Positions 7,717-15,954 of a stretch of 64,000 nt of DNA are shown one piece after another. Below the pieces are notes generated by a model. It ran no database searches, was not told the origin of the DNA, and saw nothing but the letters and a program-made list of their open reading frames with translations. The stretch spans positions 269,247 to 333,246 of the forward strand of contig SHZT01000001.1 of the NCBI GenBank assembly GCA_009692185.1, given 5' to 3'. Source of the stretch: Gemmatimonadota bacterium. Its GTDB lineage: Bacteria > Gemmatimonadota > Gemmatimonadetes > Gemmatimonadales > GWC2-71-9. Position 1 is the first letter of the stretch. Each line of letters begins with the position of its first letter. The position numbers and the translations under genes are program-made.

Positions 7717-10226
7717 CGCCTGTCCCGTGACACGACCAGCTCCGTAATCACGGTCTCATCCAGCCGGGCGAGATGTGCCCGCGTAATCGGCCTAGGCCAT
7801 GTCCAGGTTCCACCAACCCGGTCACCGGTGAGATTCAGGCACCGCGCCACCGTACCGGGTCCCTCTTCCCGGGGCTTGAGCGCCAGGAACGACAAGCCGG
7901 CACCGGACAGTTCCGGGCCTGCGATTTCTTCGGGAAGCCCGATCGCGTAGCGGAGCATGAGCCCCGCGGGCGCCGCGTGAAACTCCTCGGCCAGGGCCTC
8001 GATCGCGTCCCACTCCGCCGCACCGCTGTGCCCATTCACCGTTGCCGCCGACATCGCCAACTCGAGCCGGAAATGCCCCAGCTCCTGGGCAAGCGGCGTC
8101 GCCAGCGGCCACGCCGCGTGCCCGGGCCGCGCGCGCAGGTCACCGCGGGAGAGGTCCCCCACCGCGCGAAACACCGTGATCGCCAGCGCCCCGTCGGCGC
8201 CGAGTTCGTACTCGCAGGACCCGCGGACGAACACCGTATGTCCCGCGGCCGCCACGCTCACGTACCGATGCACCGGCGCCGTCGCCACTGGCCATTCGCG
8301 CGGAAACGCCTTGGGGTCATGCCATTCGTAGGGGCGCGCCGCGGGGCCCAGCGGCATGTCGGCCACAGATTCCAGGGCAGCACCCTTGGTGACCGGGACT
8401 GAGGGCCGAAACCTCACCCGCAGGCGGTGATTCCGCTGGAGATTGACGCCCTCGATGGCGAACCGCAGCAGCGAAGAACCCGCATCGAGGCGGGTGCTCA
8501 CCCTGCCGCGCGTTCGCTCCCCCACCTTGAACTCGCGCGCCACGGCGGCGACGAGGGGCCCCCGCCACACTACTTGAGGAGGAGACCAGCGCGCCCGCAC
8601 CGCCCGGTCGCCGGCCACCGGCTCGAACGTGTACGTGTCGCCTTCGTCACGATCGCTTTCGATGTCCAGCGGGAGCAGGGCGAGCCGGGCATCGGTCGCG
8701 CGCACCGGAGGAAAAGAAGGCGCGCGGGGTCCGCCCTTGGCGTCGACTCGCAGCGCCTTTGCGCCGAAGGCCGGCAGTTCGCCCCCGTCCACCGCGACGC
8801 GAAACGCGCGGACCCGGTCCTGGTCGGGATAATGATCGGGACTGTCGAGCCGCTCGTAGGCGTCGAATTCCTCGAGCACCTGCACCGGCGCCGTCGATCC
8901 ATCCGCTGCGACCAGGTACGGCAGGTGCACCGGCGGGCGCGTTGGCTTCCGGGTGTCTGGCCGGCCGACGAGCACGTCCCGCTCGAAAACCGTGACCGTC
9001 GCCTCGACGACGCGGCGCACCGGCCGGGGCGAGGGGTTCACCAGGACCAGCGCGGGCTTCCACGCGGCCCGATCGCCCCGCGCCCGCGATCGGTCCTGGC
9101 CCAGCCGGTCATGCAGCGCGTCCACGAGGAGCCCTCGTGCCTGGGCCGAGACGGACTCCGCCCGTTGTATGACCTCGGTGGCCACGGTGTCGCTCACCGA
9201 GCCGCAGATCGAATCGTGGAAATGGTTCAGCAAATGCTCACGCCACGCCGCTCGCAGGACGGCGCGACGGCCTTCCCCCGCGGCGGACAGCTCGGCCATG
9301 ACCACCTGGGGCTCGGCCCACCGGGTCAGGAGCAGGTCCGCTTCGCGAACGGCGCGCTTGAGACCGGCCCGGGTAGAGTGCGTGCCTTGCAGTGTCCAGG
9401 CATAGCGGGAGGAAAAGCGCAGCTCGCCGGCAACCCGGGGCACGCGGAGTTGCCGCGGAACGGTTGCGAAGTACTCGAGCGGCGACCCGATCCGGAACTC
9501 ATGGTGGCGGGCCAGCTTCCGGAGCGCCGCGACCCGCGCGGGCAGGTCCGGGTCCGGCGCGTGGTGGTCCGCGCCGGCGGGCAGCAGTAATGAGTCTGCC
9601 GCAGCGCGAGACACGAGCATCGTCTCGATCTCGTTCCAGCGGGCCTTGAGCGCCTTGGTTTCGCCGGGGAGCGACACGCCGATCTCGTAACCCGGTGGTG
9701 GCAGGTGATGGACCAGCACTTCGGCACCGTCGGGCGCGATCCACCGGAACAGGTCCAGGTCCTGGCCAGGCTCGCCGCCGTAACCGCGCCAGAGAATCGC
9801 GTGCCGAATGCCGAACCCGCTGAGCAGCGTGGGAAGGGTTGCCGGGTGGCCGAACGCGTCCGGGCTGTAGCCGAGCGGGAGCCAGCCGCCCAGCGAGCGG
9901 CCCCGGCGGCGGCCGAGGAGGAGATTCCGGACGAGTGATTCCCCGGACGAAAGCAGTTCGTCCGCCAGGACAAACCACGGGCCGAGGAGGAGGCGGCCGG
10001 CCTTTACCAGCGCGGCGAGCCGGACGGCCTGTTCGGGGCGGACCTCGAGGTAGTCGTCAGCGAGAACGGCCTGGCCGTCGAGCAGAAAGCAGCGATAGTC
10101 GGGGTTCTGTTCGAGCGTGTCCACCAGCCGGTCCAGGGCGGACACCAGGCGCTGGCGGAACCGGGCGGCGGGCTCGTACCACTCACGGTCCCAGTGCGTG
10201 TGCGGAACGACGATGACGAGCGCTAT
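7659..10226 (-). CDS. Glycoside hydrolase family 38 alpha-mannosidase-like protein (non-canonical start)
   Basis: Zinc-dependent retaining alpha-mannosidase-like enzyme of about 855 residues. Just inside the start lies VVPHTHWDREWYE, the GH38 zinc-binding motif, followed by LGPWFVLADELLSSGESL and GYSPDAFGHPATLPTLL, where the Asp is the expected nucleophile. The first ordinary start in frame is a GTG at 10145, which would delete the zinc motif. No ATG, GTG or TTG occurs in frame over at least the preceding 200 bases. An ATA at 10224-10226 overlaps the upstream TAG as ATAG and would give a family-like N-terminus, so I extend to it; the true initiation codon is unproven. No export signal is visible. 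It follows the FHA-protease gene on the same strand. Confidence 0.8.
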   Translation of the reverse strand: MALVIVVPHTHWDREWYEPAARFRQRLVSALDRLVDTLEQNPDYRCFLLDGQAVLADDYLEVRPEQAVRLAALVKAGRLLLGPWFVLADELLSSGESLVRNLLLGRRRGRSLGGWLPLGYSPDAFGHPATLPTLLSGFGIRHAILWRGYGGEPGQDLDLFRWIAPDGAEVLVHHLPPPGYEIGVSLPGETKALKARWNEIETMLVSRAAADSLLLPAGADHHAPDPDLPARVAALRKLARHHEFRIGSPLEYFATVPRQLRVPRVAGELRFSSRYAWTLQGTHSTRAGLKRAVREADLLLTRWAEPQVVMAELSAAGEGRRAVLRAAWREHLLNHFHDSICGSVSDTVATEVIQRAESVSAQARGLLVDALHDRLGQDRSRARGDRAAWKPALVLVNPSPRPVRRVVEATVTVFERDVLVGRPDTRKPTRPPVHLPYLVAADGSTAPVQVLEEFDAYERLDSPDHYPDQDRVRAFRVAVDGGELPAFGAKALRVDAKGGPRAPSFPPVRATDARLALLPLDIESDRDEGDTYTFEPVAGDRAVRARWSPPQVVWRGPLVAAVAREFKVGERTRGRVSTRLDAGSSLLRFAIEGVNLQRNHRLRVRFRPSVPVTKGAALESVADMPLGPAARPYEWHDPKAFPREWPVATAPVHRYVSVAAAGHTVFVRGSCEYELGADGALAITVFRAVGDLSRGDLRARPGHAAWPLATPLAQELGHFRLELAMSAATVNGHSGAAEWDAIEALAEEFHAAPAGLMLRYAIGLPEEIAGPELSGAGLSFLALKPREEGPGTVARCLNLTGDRVGGTWTWPRPITRAHLARLDETVITELVVSRDRRQVRFTAEPRAPVTVIIES

Positions 10227-12337
10227 CTCAGCCCCAGTTCGTTCCTGGCCTCGAGCGGCAGGAGGGGAATCGCGAAGCGGACGGGCACGGCGGAGCCCAG
10301 TCCCCGGCGATCCTCGCCGGTCTGCCCGGCGAAGTGGATGGCCACGACTTCCCCGACCCCGTTGAAGACGGGGCTCCCGCTGGAGCCGGGAATGGTGAAG
10401 CCGTCGAACCGGATTCTTTCGGGCGAGACCCGCGCGAAGATCCCCCGGCTCATGGTGACCTGGATAATGTGCGAGTTGTCGTCACCCGCCGAGGACATGC
10501 CGCCGGGGAACCCGATCGCCGCCGCGGGTTCTCCCTGGGCCACGTGCGTGCCGGCCCAGTCCAGCTTCGGGATCACTGGCCCCTTGTAGTCCCGAATCTT
10601 GAGGATGGCGATATCGGGGCCGTCCGGCGGTGAGACTTTGACAACATCGGCCTTGAGAGACTGCTCCGGGAACTTCGTTTTGTTCATCGTGACGCGGATA
10701 TCCGAAGGCACGATGCCATCGGGAAGCCCCACGTGCCGGTTGGTAATCACGTAGCCGCTCGCGGTGACGACGAACCCGGTGCCGTCCTCCCCCAGGTACC
10801 ACCTGGTGGAGTCGGCGCCGGAGTAGGTGCACTGCCCCGACGGGTGGGGACAGTACGTCACCGAGATCAGGCCAACCGCGGGGCCACTTTCCTGCGCGAT
10901 CGTGGGCAGGAGGTCCTTCGAATCGCCCCGCGAGCGCATCTCAGCGGCGATTTCCGCGTTCTTCGTTTCCTGGGCCTTGAGCGCCCGTTCCTGGCCGCGG
11001 ATCGCGGCGCGCAGGCTGTCGAGCATCGCCTGGGACTGGCGATCACCGGAATTGGAGGCGGTGGCCCGCGCCGCGGCCTCGGTCAGCTCATTCTTGAGCC
11101 GGGTCAGGTCCTGCTGGCCGGCCAGCCGCAGGGAGTCGCCCGCGGCCAGCTGCTGGGCCAGCGCCGACTCGGCCTGCCGAAGCGAGGTCTCCATCGCCGA
11201 CGTCTTCTCGGAGGCGGCGGCCAGCGCGCGACTCTGTTCCTGTAACGCCGACGTCGTGACCTGCTGCTGCTCGTTGTACCAGTAGAACCCGCCCACGGCG
11301 CCGATCAGCACCACCACGAACGACCACACCACGATCCGCAGTTTTGAGGCGCTCTTCTTGGTGGTCTCCTCCATCATCTCGCGGAAAAAGACCGTCTTGC
11401 CCTTGCCCGCAAAACTGCGCCGGGGCATGCCGGGCTTCTTGGCCGCCTGGGCCTCGGACGAAGGGGCCGCCGCCGGTTTCTTCCCGACCTCCTGTCGCTC
11501 CCCGCCCGGCAGCTTGAGCGCCTCGACCACGAGATCCGGCCCGCCGGACCCGAGCATGACCTTGTCCTCGATCTTGATGGTGTGGTCGCCTACCAGGAGC
11601 ACGTCGTTCACGTAGGTCCCGTTCCGGCTCTTGAGATCCCGGAGCACCGCCCGTCCGTCCAGGAGAACGATCTCCGCATGTACCCTGGATACCGACGTGT
11701 CGCCCTCCCGCAGCGGGCGGAGTTCGCACTCCTCGCCGCGGCCCAGCCGGAGGCGCCCACCGCGAGCCTCGTACTTGTTTCCGGTCCGGGCCTCGCGCAT
11801 GGAAATTTCCATGGCGGGGGGAGCCGGCGGCGGTGGTGGTGGGGCTGGGGGTGGAGGTGCCGGGCGAAGGGGCGGGGCCGCTCCGCGCGGCGGGGACGGG
11901 GGCGCGCCTTGGGCACCAAGACCATGCATGGGAAGCGTGGCGTCGTCCAGGGATTTCGTGGGCATGGTGGGCGCCGACGGCCGCGCCGCCCGGACGCCCT
12001 CGATGACCGTGTTGGCGATGCGCCGCTTTTCGACTGCTTCGACCCGATACCGGGGGCCGCGGTCACCCAGGCCAATCACCGCACCGGGAGTCACCTGCTC
12101 CGGCTTCCCCTGCGACAACAGCTTTTCGTTGAGCGTCGTTCCGTTCCGGCTTCCCGAGTCCTCGACCAGCCAGCGCCCGTCCCGGTGTACCAGGCGCGCG
12201 TGGTGACCGGAGACGACGTCGGCGCCCTGCCCGGTGATATGCAGCTCGCACTCCGGATCTCGCCCGAGCCGTATTTCCGACAGCTCGAACTCCCGCACCG
12301 TTCCGGTGGCCTGATCGCGTATTGAGAGGTACGTCAC
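10223..12337 (-). CDS. FHA-FHA-membrane-serine protease fusion
   Basis: Signalling or stress protease of 704 residues. Two FHA phosphothreonine-binding domains lie at about 1-100 (GRDPECELH, SGSRNGTTLN) and 178-275 (GRGEECELR, KSRNGTYVND), joined by a proline-rich linker (146-175). One membrane helix spans about 333-354, then a probable coiled coil to about 470. A trypsin/HtrA-like domain follows with an apparent triad H535 (ITNRHVG), D575 (GPDIAIL) and S653 (PGSSGSPVF). No PDZ domain is evident. The predicted topology puts FHA in the cytoplasm and the protease in the periplasm. It is divergent (98 bp) from a Ser/Thr kinase, a likely source of its phosphothreonine ligands. Confidence 0.85.
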   Translation of the reverse strand: MTYLSIRDQATGTVREFELSEIRLGRDPECELHITGQGADVVSGHHARLVHRDGRWLVEDSGSRNGTTLNEKLLSQGKPEQVTPGAVIGLGDRGPRYRVEAVEKRRIANTVIEGVRAARPSAPTMPTKSLDDATLPMHGLGAQGAPPSPPRGAAPPLRPAPPPPAPPPPPPAPPAMEISMREARTGNKYEARGGRLRLGRGEECELRPLREGDTSVSRVHAEIVLLDGRAVLRDLKSRNGTYVNDVLLVGDHTIKIEDKVMLGSGGPDLVVEALKLPGGERQEVGKKPAAAPSSEAQAAKKPGMPRRSFAGKGKTVFFREMMEETTKKSASKLRIVVWSFVVVLIGAVGGFYWYNEQQQVTTSALQEQSRALAAASEKTSAMETSLRQAESALAQQLAAGDSLRLAGQQDLTRLKNELTEAAARATASNSGDRQSQAMLDSLRAAIRGQERALKAQETKNAEIAAEMRSRGDSKDLLPTIAQESGPAVGLISVTYCPHPSGQCTYSGADSTRWYLGEDGTGFVVTASGYVITNRHVGLPDGIVPSDIRVTMNKTKFPEQSLKADVVKVSPPDGPDIAILKIRDYKGPVIPKLDWAGTHVAQGEPAAAIGFPGGMSSAGDDNSHIIQVTMSRGIFARVSPERIRFDGFTIPGSSGSPVFNGVGEVVAIHFAGQTGEDRRGLGSAVPVRFAIPLLPLEARNELGLR

Positions 12338-12435
12338 TGCGAAGCTCCACGGGGTAGACTGGGCTCGGGCGGAGAATATGCCGCCCTGCTCTCCCTGAGG
12401 GTAGCCCGGCCCCGGGCCCGTTATCTTTCAGGCTC

Positions 12436-14232
12436 ATGTCCGAAGAGACGCCCCGCTTCATCCCGATCACGGCGCCGTCCGGCGGTTCTCCGCCCGCGGC
12501 GGCGCCCTCGTTCGCCGACCTGTTCGACCTGGCCGCCACGGCGTTCAAGGGACGGCTCAATATCGAGCGGGTCGTCGGGGCGACCGACGAGCGGGCGCTT
12601 CTCTCCTGCCACGACACGGTGCTCAAGCGCCGGGTGGCGCTCCGTCTGCACCTCATGCCGGGGACGCCGGGCCGCCGCTGGTTCGAGAAGGAGACCGAGC
12701 TCCTGGCCAGCCTGGACCATCCGGCGATCCGCACCACGTTCGCCGGCGGGTACGAGGGCGCCATTGCCTGGCGGATCAGCAAGTGGATCGAGGGCGAGAG
12801 CCTGGCCGAGGCCGTGGCCCGCGGCCCCCGATCGATCCCAACCGTCGTGACCATTGCCCGGGACCTGACGGCCGCCCTGGAGTACGCCCACACCGAGCAC
12901 CTGGTCATCCGCCGGATCATTCCCGACACCCTGATGGTGGACCGTGCCGACCGCCCGGTCATCACGGATCTCCGGTTCGCCAACGGGTGCCTCGGCTTCG
13001 TGGCACTCCCCGACGCGCCTTCGAGCGAGCCGTTCATTGCACCCGAGGCGCGGGGCGGGAAGCCGGGGGAGCCCGCGGCGGACATCTATGCCGCGGGCGC
13101 CCTGCTCTACTACGCCATGACGGGAGTGGCGCCGGCCCTGGACCCCAACGCCATTCGCCCCGCCCGGGAACTCAGGCCCAATTGCCCCCGGGTCATCGAG
13201 CGGGTCATCATGCGCGCCCTGCGGGGGGACCCGGGGGCACGCTACCTGTCCGCCGCGGAAATGGCGGAGGACCTGGCGTCGGACCTGGGGGATTACGAGG
13301 TGCCCAACCGGCTGGTGCCCCTCGGCACCGGGGCGGACGACTCCCGCATGCAGGAAAAGCGGCTCCGCCGGGCGTTCGGCGACGAATACGAGCTGCTGGA
13401 TGAGCTGGGCGCCGGCGGGTTCGGCCGCGTGTACCGGGTGCGGGATCTTCGTCTCGAGCGGGACGTGGCGCTCAAGATCCTGCACCCGTTCCTCACGGCG
13501 AACCCGGCCGTGGTGGAGCGGTTCCGCAAGGAAGCCCAGCTCGCAGCGCGCCTGGACCACCCAAACATCGTGCAGATTTTCGACATCGGCGGCCGTGGCG
13601 GGCTGCTCTGGTACACCATGGAATACGTCAATGGAAAGAGCCTGGCGTACCTGGTAGATCACGAAGGGCCATTCCCGCTCGACCGCGTGACGCGCGTCAT
13701 GCTCGAGTCCCTCTCGGCGCTCCAGCACGCCCACGCGGGCGGGCTGGTGCATCGGGACATCAAGCCGGAGAACATCATGCTCGACGGTGCCGACGGCGGG
13801 GTCCGGATCGCGGACTTCGGGTTGGCGCTGGCGTTCGGCGGGGAGCGGTTCGGAGGCGCGTCGTCATCCCGCGCCGGGACGCCCGAGTTCGCCGCCCCGG
13901 AACAGCTGATGGGCGAGAACGTGGATGCCCGGGCAGACTTGTATTCGCTTTCCGCGGTCGGGTATTTCGCCCTGACCGGCAACCCGCCCTACCCGGGCGG
14001 CACCATCGAGTCCATTGCGGCGCGCCAAGCGGCGGAACTCCTGCCCGACCTGTCGGAGGAACGGAAGGACGTCCCGGACTGGCTCGGGGAAATCCTGGAG
14101 AAGGGCGCGTCGCATCGGCCGGCGGACCGGTTCCAGACGGCCGACGAATACGCGGCGACGCTACGGCGGGCGATCCAGTGGTGGCAGGTGAATCCGATGC
14201 GGTGGGTGAAGGAGTTCTGGAAGGGAAAGTAG
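12436..14232 (+). CDS. Tandem pseudokinase - Ser/Thr protein kinase
   Basis: A 598-residue Hanks-type kinase with two kinase folds. The C-terminal copy (about 318-590) is complete: LGAGGFGRVY, VALKIL, HRDIKPENIML, DFGLAL and an APE-like AAPEQL. The N-terminal copy (about 35-290) keeps the overall layout but has VALRLH in place of VAxK, VIRRIIPDTLMV in place of the HRD-x4-N loop, and DLR in place of DFG, so it should be catalytically dead. No transmembrane helix is evident, suggesting a cytosolic protein. A TATCTT hexamer sits 8 nt before the ATG with no clear Shine-Dalgarno, so the message could be near-leaderless. Probable partner: the divergent FHA protein. Confidence 0.9.
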   Translation: MSEETPRFIPITAPSGGSPPAAAPSFADLFDLAATAFKGRLNIERVVGATDERALLSCHDTVLKRRVALRLHLMPGTPGRRWFEKETELLASLDHPAIRTTFAGGYEGAIAWRISKWIEGESLAEAVARGPRSIPTVVTIARDLTAALEYAHTEHLVIRRIIPDTLMVDRADRPVITDLRFANGCLGFVALPDAPSSEPFIAPEARGGKPGEPAADIYAAGALLYYAMTGVAPALDPNAIRPARELRPNCPRVIERVIMRALRGDPGARYLSAAEMAEDLASDLGDYEVPNRLVPLGTGADDSRMQEKRLRRAFGDEYELLDELGAGGFGRVYRVRDLRLERDVALKILHPFLTANPAVVERFRKEAQLAARLDHPNIVQIFDIGGRGGLLWYTMEYVNGKSLAYLVDHEGPFPLDRVTRVMLESLSALQHAHAGGLVHRDIKPENIMLDGADGGVRIADFGLALAFGGERFGGASSSRAGTPEFAAPEQLMGENVDARADLYSLSAVGYFALTGNPPYPGGTIESIAARQAAELLPDLSEERKDVPDWLGEILEKGASHRPADRFQTADEYAATLRRAIQWWQVNPMRWVKEFWKGK

Positions 14233-14243
14233 GACGGACGGTT

Positions 14244-15041
14244 TTATTGCTGGTTCTGAAATTCTCCCCGCTTGGTCGTAATCAGTATCACCCCGTTCGA
14301 GGCCCGCGAGCCGTACATCGCCGCGGCGGACGCGCCCTTCAGCACCTCGATCCGCTCGATGTCGTTGAGATTCAGGTCCGCGATTCGGTTGAGCGGGTTC
14401 TCCTGCATGGACGCGATCACGCCGGCCTGTCCGCGGGTCACCGCGTTCGTTCCCCCCGGGATCGCGACGTTGCTCACGATGATGCCATCCACGATGAACA
14501 GCGGGTCGGCGGACCCCAGGAGGGACGTGACGCCCCGGAGCTGAATCTTCATTCCCCCGCCGGGCGCGGCGCTGCCGCTCGTCGTCTGCACGCCGGTCAC
14601 GCGTCCGCGGAGAATCTCGTCCACGGACGACATGGGCACCCGATTGAAGTCCTCGCCGTGGACCTCGCCGACGGCGCTGGCGAGGTTCCTCCTGTCCACG
14701 CCGGTCCCCTGCCCCGACACCACGACCTGGTCCATCCGGAAATAGTCGCGGAGCAGCGCCACGTCGATGGCCTGCATGGTGACGGGGACCCGCACCTCGC
14801 GCGGCTGGTAACCGATGCTCTGTATCTGGAGCGTGACTTCCCGCACGGGGACGTACAGCACGAACGTGCCGTCGTAGTTGATGGGTGTCTCGATCTTGGC
14901 GCCGAGTACCCGGACCCTGCCCGCCGGGAGCGCATTCGTGGTGAGGGAATCGTCCACCCGCCCGATGACCAGGCGCGTTTGCGCCGCCAGCGGGGCGACC
15001 CCGCCGAGGAGAGAAAGGACGATCGCTGCGTGTCGAATCAT
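14244..15041 (-). CDS. Barrel-less SusC-like TonB plug protein
   Basis: A 265-residue exported protein with a Sec signal ending ...APLAAQ, a CarboxypepD-regulatory-like beta domain (about 20-100) and a TonB receptor plug domain (about 105-260). Plug hallmarks are RGRVTGVQTT, PGGGMKIQLRGVTSLLG, PLFIVDGIIV, LNDIERIEVLKGASAAAMYG and SNGVILITTKRG. It stops directly after the motif that begins the beta-barrel in full SusC proteins, so it cannot form a channel. The ATG at 15041 follows an AGAGGTG ribosome site; the longer frame upstream lacks a signal peptide. It closes the minus-strand RagAB cluster 1. It could be a decay remnant, but the frame is clean and the ribosome site intact. Confidence 0.85.
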   Translation of the reverse strand: MIRHAAIVLSLLGGVAPLAAQTRLVIGRVDDSLTTNALPAGRVRVLGAKIETPINYDGTFVLYVPVREVTLQIQSIGYQPREVRVPVTMQAIDVALLRDYFRMDQVVVSGQGTGVDRRNLASAVGEVHGEDFNRVPMSSVDEILRGRVTGVQTTSGSAAPGGGMKIQLRGVTSLLGSADPLFIVDGIIVSNVAIPGGTNAVTRGQAGVIASMQENPLNRIADLNLNDIERIEVLKGASAAAMYGSRASNGVILITTKRGEFQNQQ

Positions 15042-15119
15042 GGGCGGCACCTCTTGCGGGCCTGCACTTGGAATAACCACGTCCCGGGCTGGCCTGTCAA
15101 CACGCCGCACCGACCTGCA

Positions 15120-15944
15120 TCACCGGATTCCCGTCGTGCCGTTGGTCCAGATCGCGACCACGCCGCAGTTCCCCGCGCCAAACGCCGTCGGGGTTGTCGC
15201 CGGTCCGCTGTACACCTCGAGCGCGACGATCGTCCGGACGGGAATGTCATCGACTGAGAGCGTGCTGCGCGCGCCATCCACGAAGAGCTCCATTTGGTCG
15301 CACGTGTCACCCGTGAACGCCCCCGACCACACCGGGCGACTGTTCTGCGCTGTGCAATCAAACGCCGCGCCCTTCTGCCACCGCCCGGTGTCATTGCACT
15401 GTGTCTTCACCTTGGCGCTGCGTTCCACCAGGTTGCTCGTCTTCCGGGCGCTGGCCCGGGCAATCTCGTCCGGCGTCATGAAGAACCCGGCCAGGCCAAG
15501 CTGTTTTCGCCGGTAGAAATCGTCCAGCTGGGGATAGCGGCGAACCTGCTCGGCCTCGACCGCGATGGCGTCAAGCTTGGTGGCCACGGCCCGCAACCGC
15601 ACGGTCCCGACATCCACCTCGATGGCCGACATCGAGAACGGCACCGGCACGCGCACCGGCACGAACCCGATTTGCCGCACGACCATGACGGTGTCAGTCG
15701 GGCGAACGCGCTCGATGCGGAATCGCCCGTCATTCCCGGTACGGAACTCCTCGTTGCCCGCCCCCTCGAAATAGAGGATTGCCCGCTGGACGGGGCGGCG
15801 GGAGAGGGAGTCCACCACCTGCCCGGAGACGACCCGGTCCGGCGGAGCGACGACCTGGGCCGCGGCAGGAACGCCCAGAAGAAACCCCAGGACCACAAAC
15901 ACGACGCCCCCACGCCAGGGGCGCGGGGGCGTCGTATCAATCAT
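15120..15944 (-). CDS. CarboxypepD-regulatory / plug-like exported protein
   Basis: A 274-residue exported protein of unknown role. The signal peptide ends LGVPAAAQ; a CarboxypepD-regulatory-like fold follows (about 35-110, SGQVVDSLSRRPVQRA) and then a divergent plug-like domain ending in DDIPVRTIVALEVYSG and CGVVAIWT. Four cysteines in the mature part (in KTQCND, FDCTAQ, GDTCDQ, AGNCGV) could form two disulfides. It begins 10 nt after the susD-like gene and shares its strand, so it belongs to the RagAB operon. A strong hairpin lies at its first codons. Similar short plug-like proteins are frequent in Gemmatimonadota as I recall; no function is assigned here. Confidence 0.75.
   Translation of the reverse strand: MIDTTPPRPWRGGVVFVVLGFLLGVPAAAQVVAPPDRVVSGQVVDSLSRRPVQRAILYFEGAGNEEFRTGNDGRFRIERVRPTDTVMVVRQIGFVPVRVPVPFSMSAIEVDVGTVRLRAVATKLDAIAVEAEQVRRYPQLDDFYRRKQLGLAGFFMTPDEIARASARKTSNLVERSAKVKTQCNDTGRWQKGAAFDCTAQNSRPVWSGAFTGDTCDQMELFVDGARSTLSVDDIPVRTIVALEVYSGPATTPTAFGAGNCGVVAIWTNGTTGIR
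15901..15935 (-). other. Strong hairpin at the 5' end of the plug-like gene
   Basis: The arms ACGACGCCCCC and GGGGGCGTCGT form an 11-bp perfect stem around a 13-nt loop. It starts about ten bases into the plug-like coding sequence and about 20 nt after the susD-like stop. No long U-run follows on the minus strand. It may lower expression of the downstream genes relative to susC/susD by blocking ribosomes or stopping polymerase. Confidence 0.6.
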
Positions 15945-15954
15945 GCGGAGCGGG

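Noticed and set aside
12421-13752. 443-codon minus-strand frame antisense to the kinase
   Set aside because: A shadow produced by high GC; the plus strand encodes recognisable kinase motifs over the same bases.
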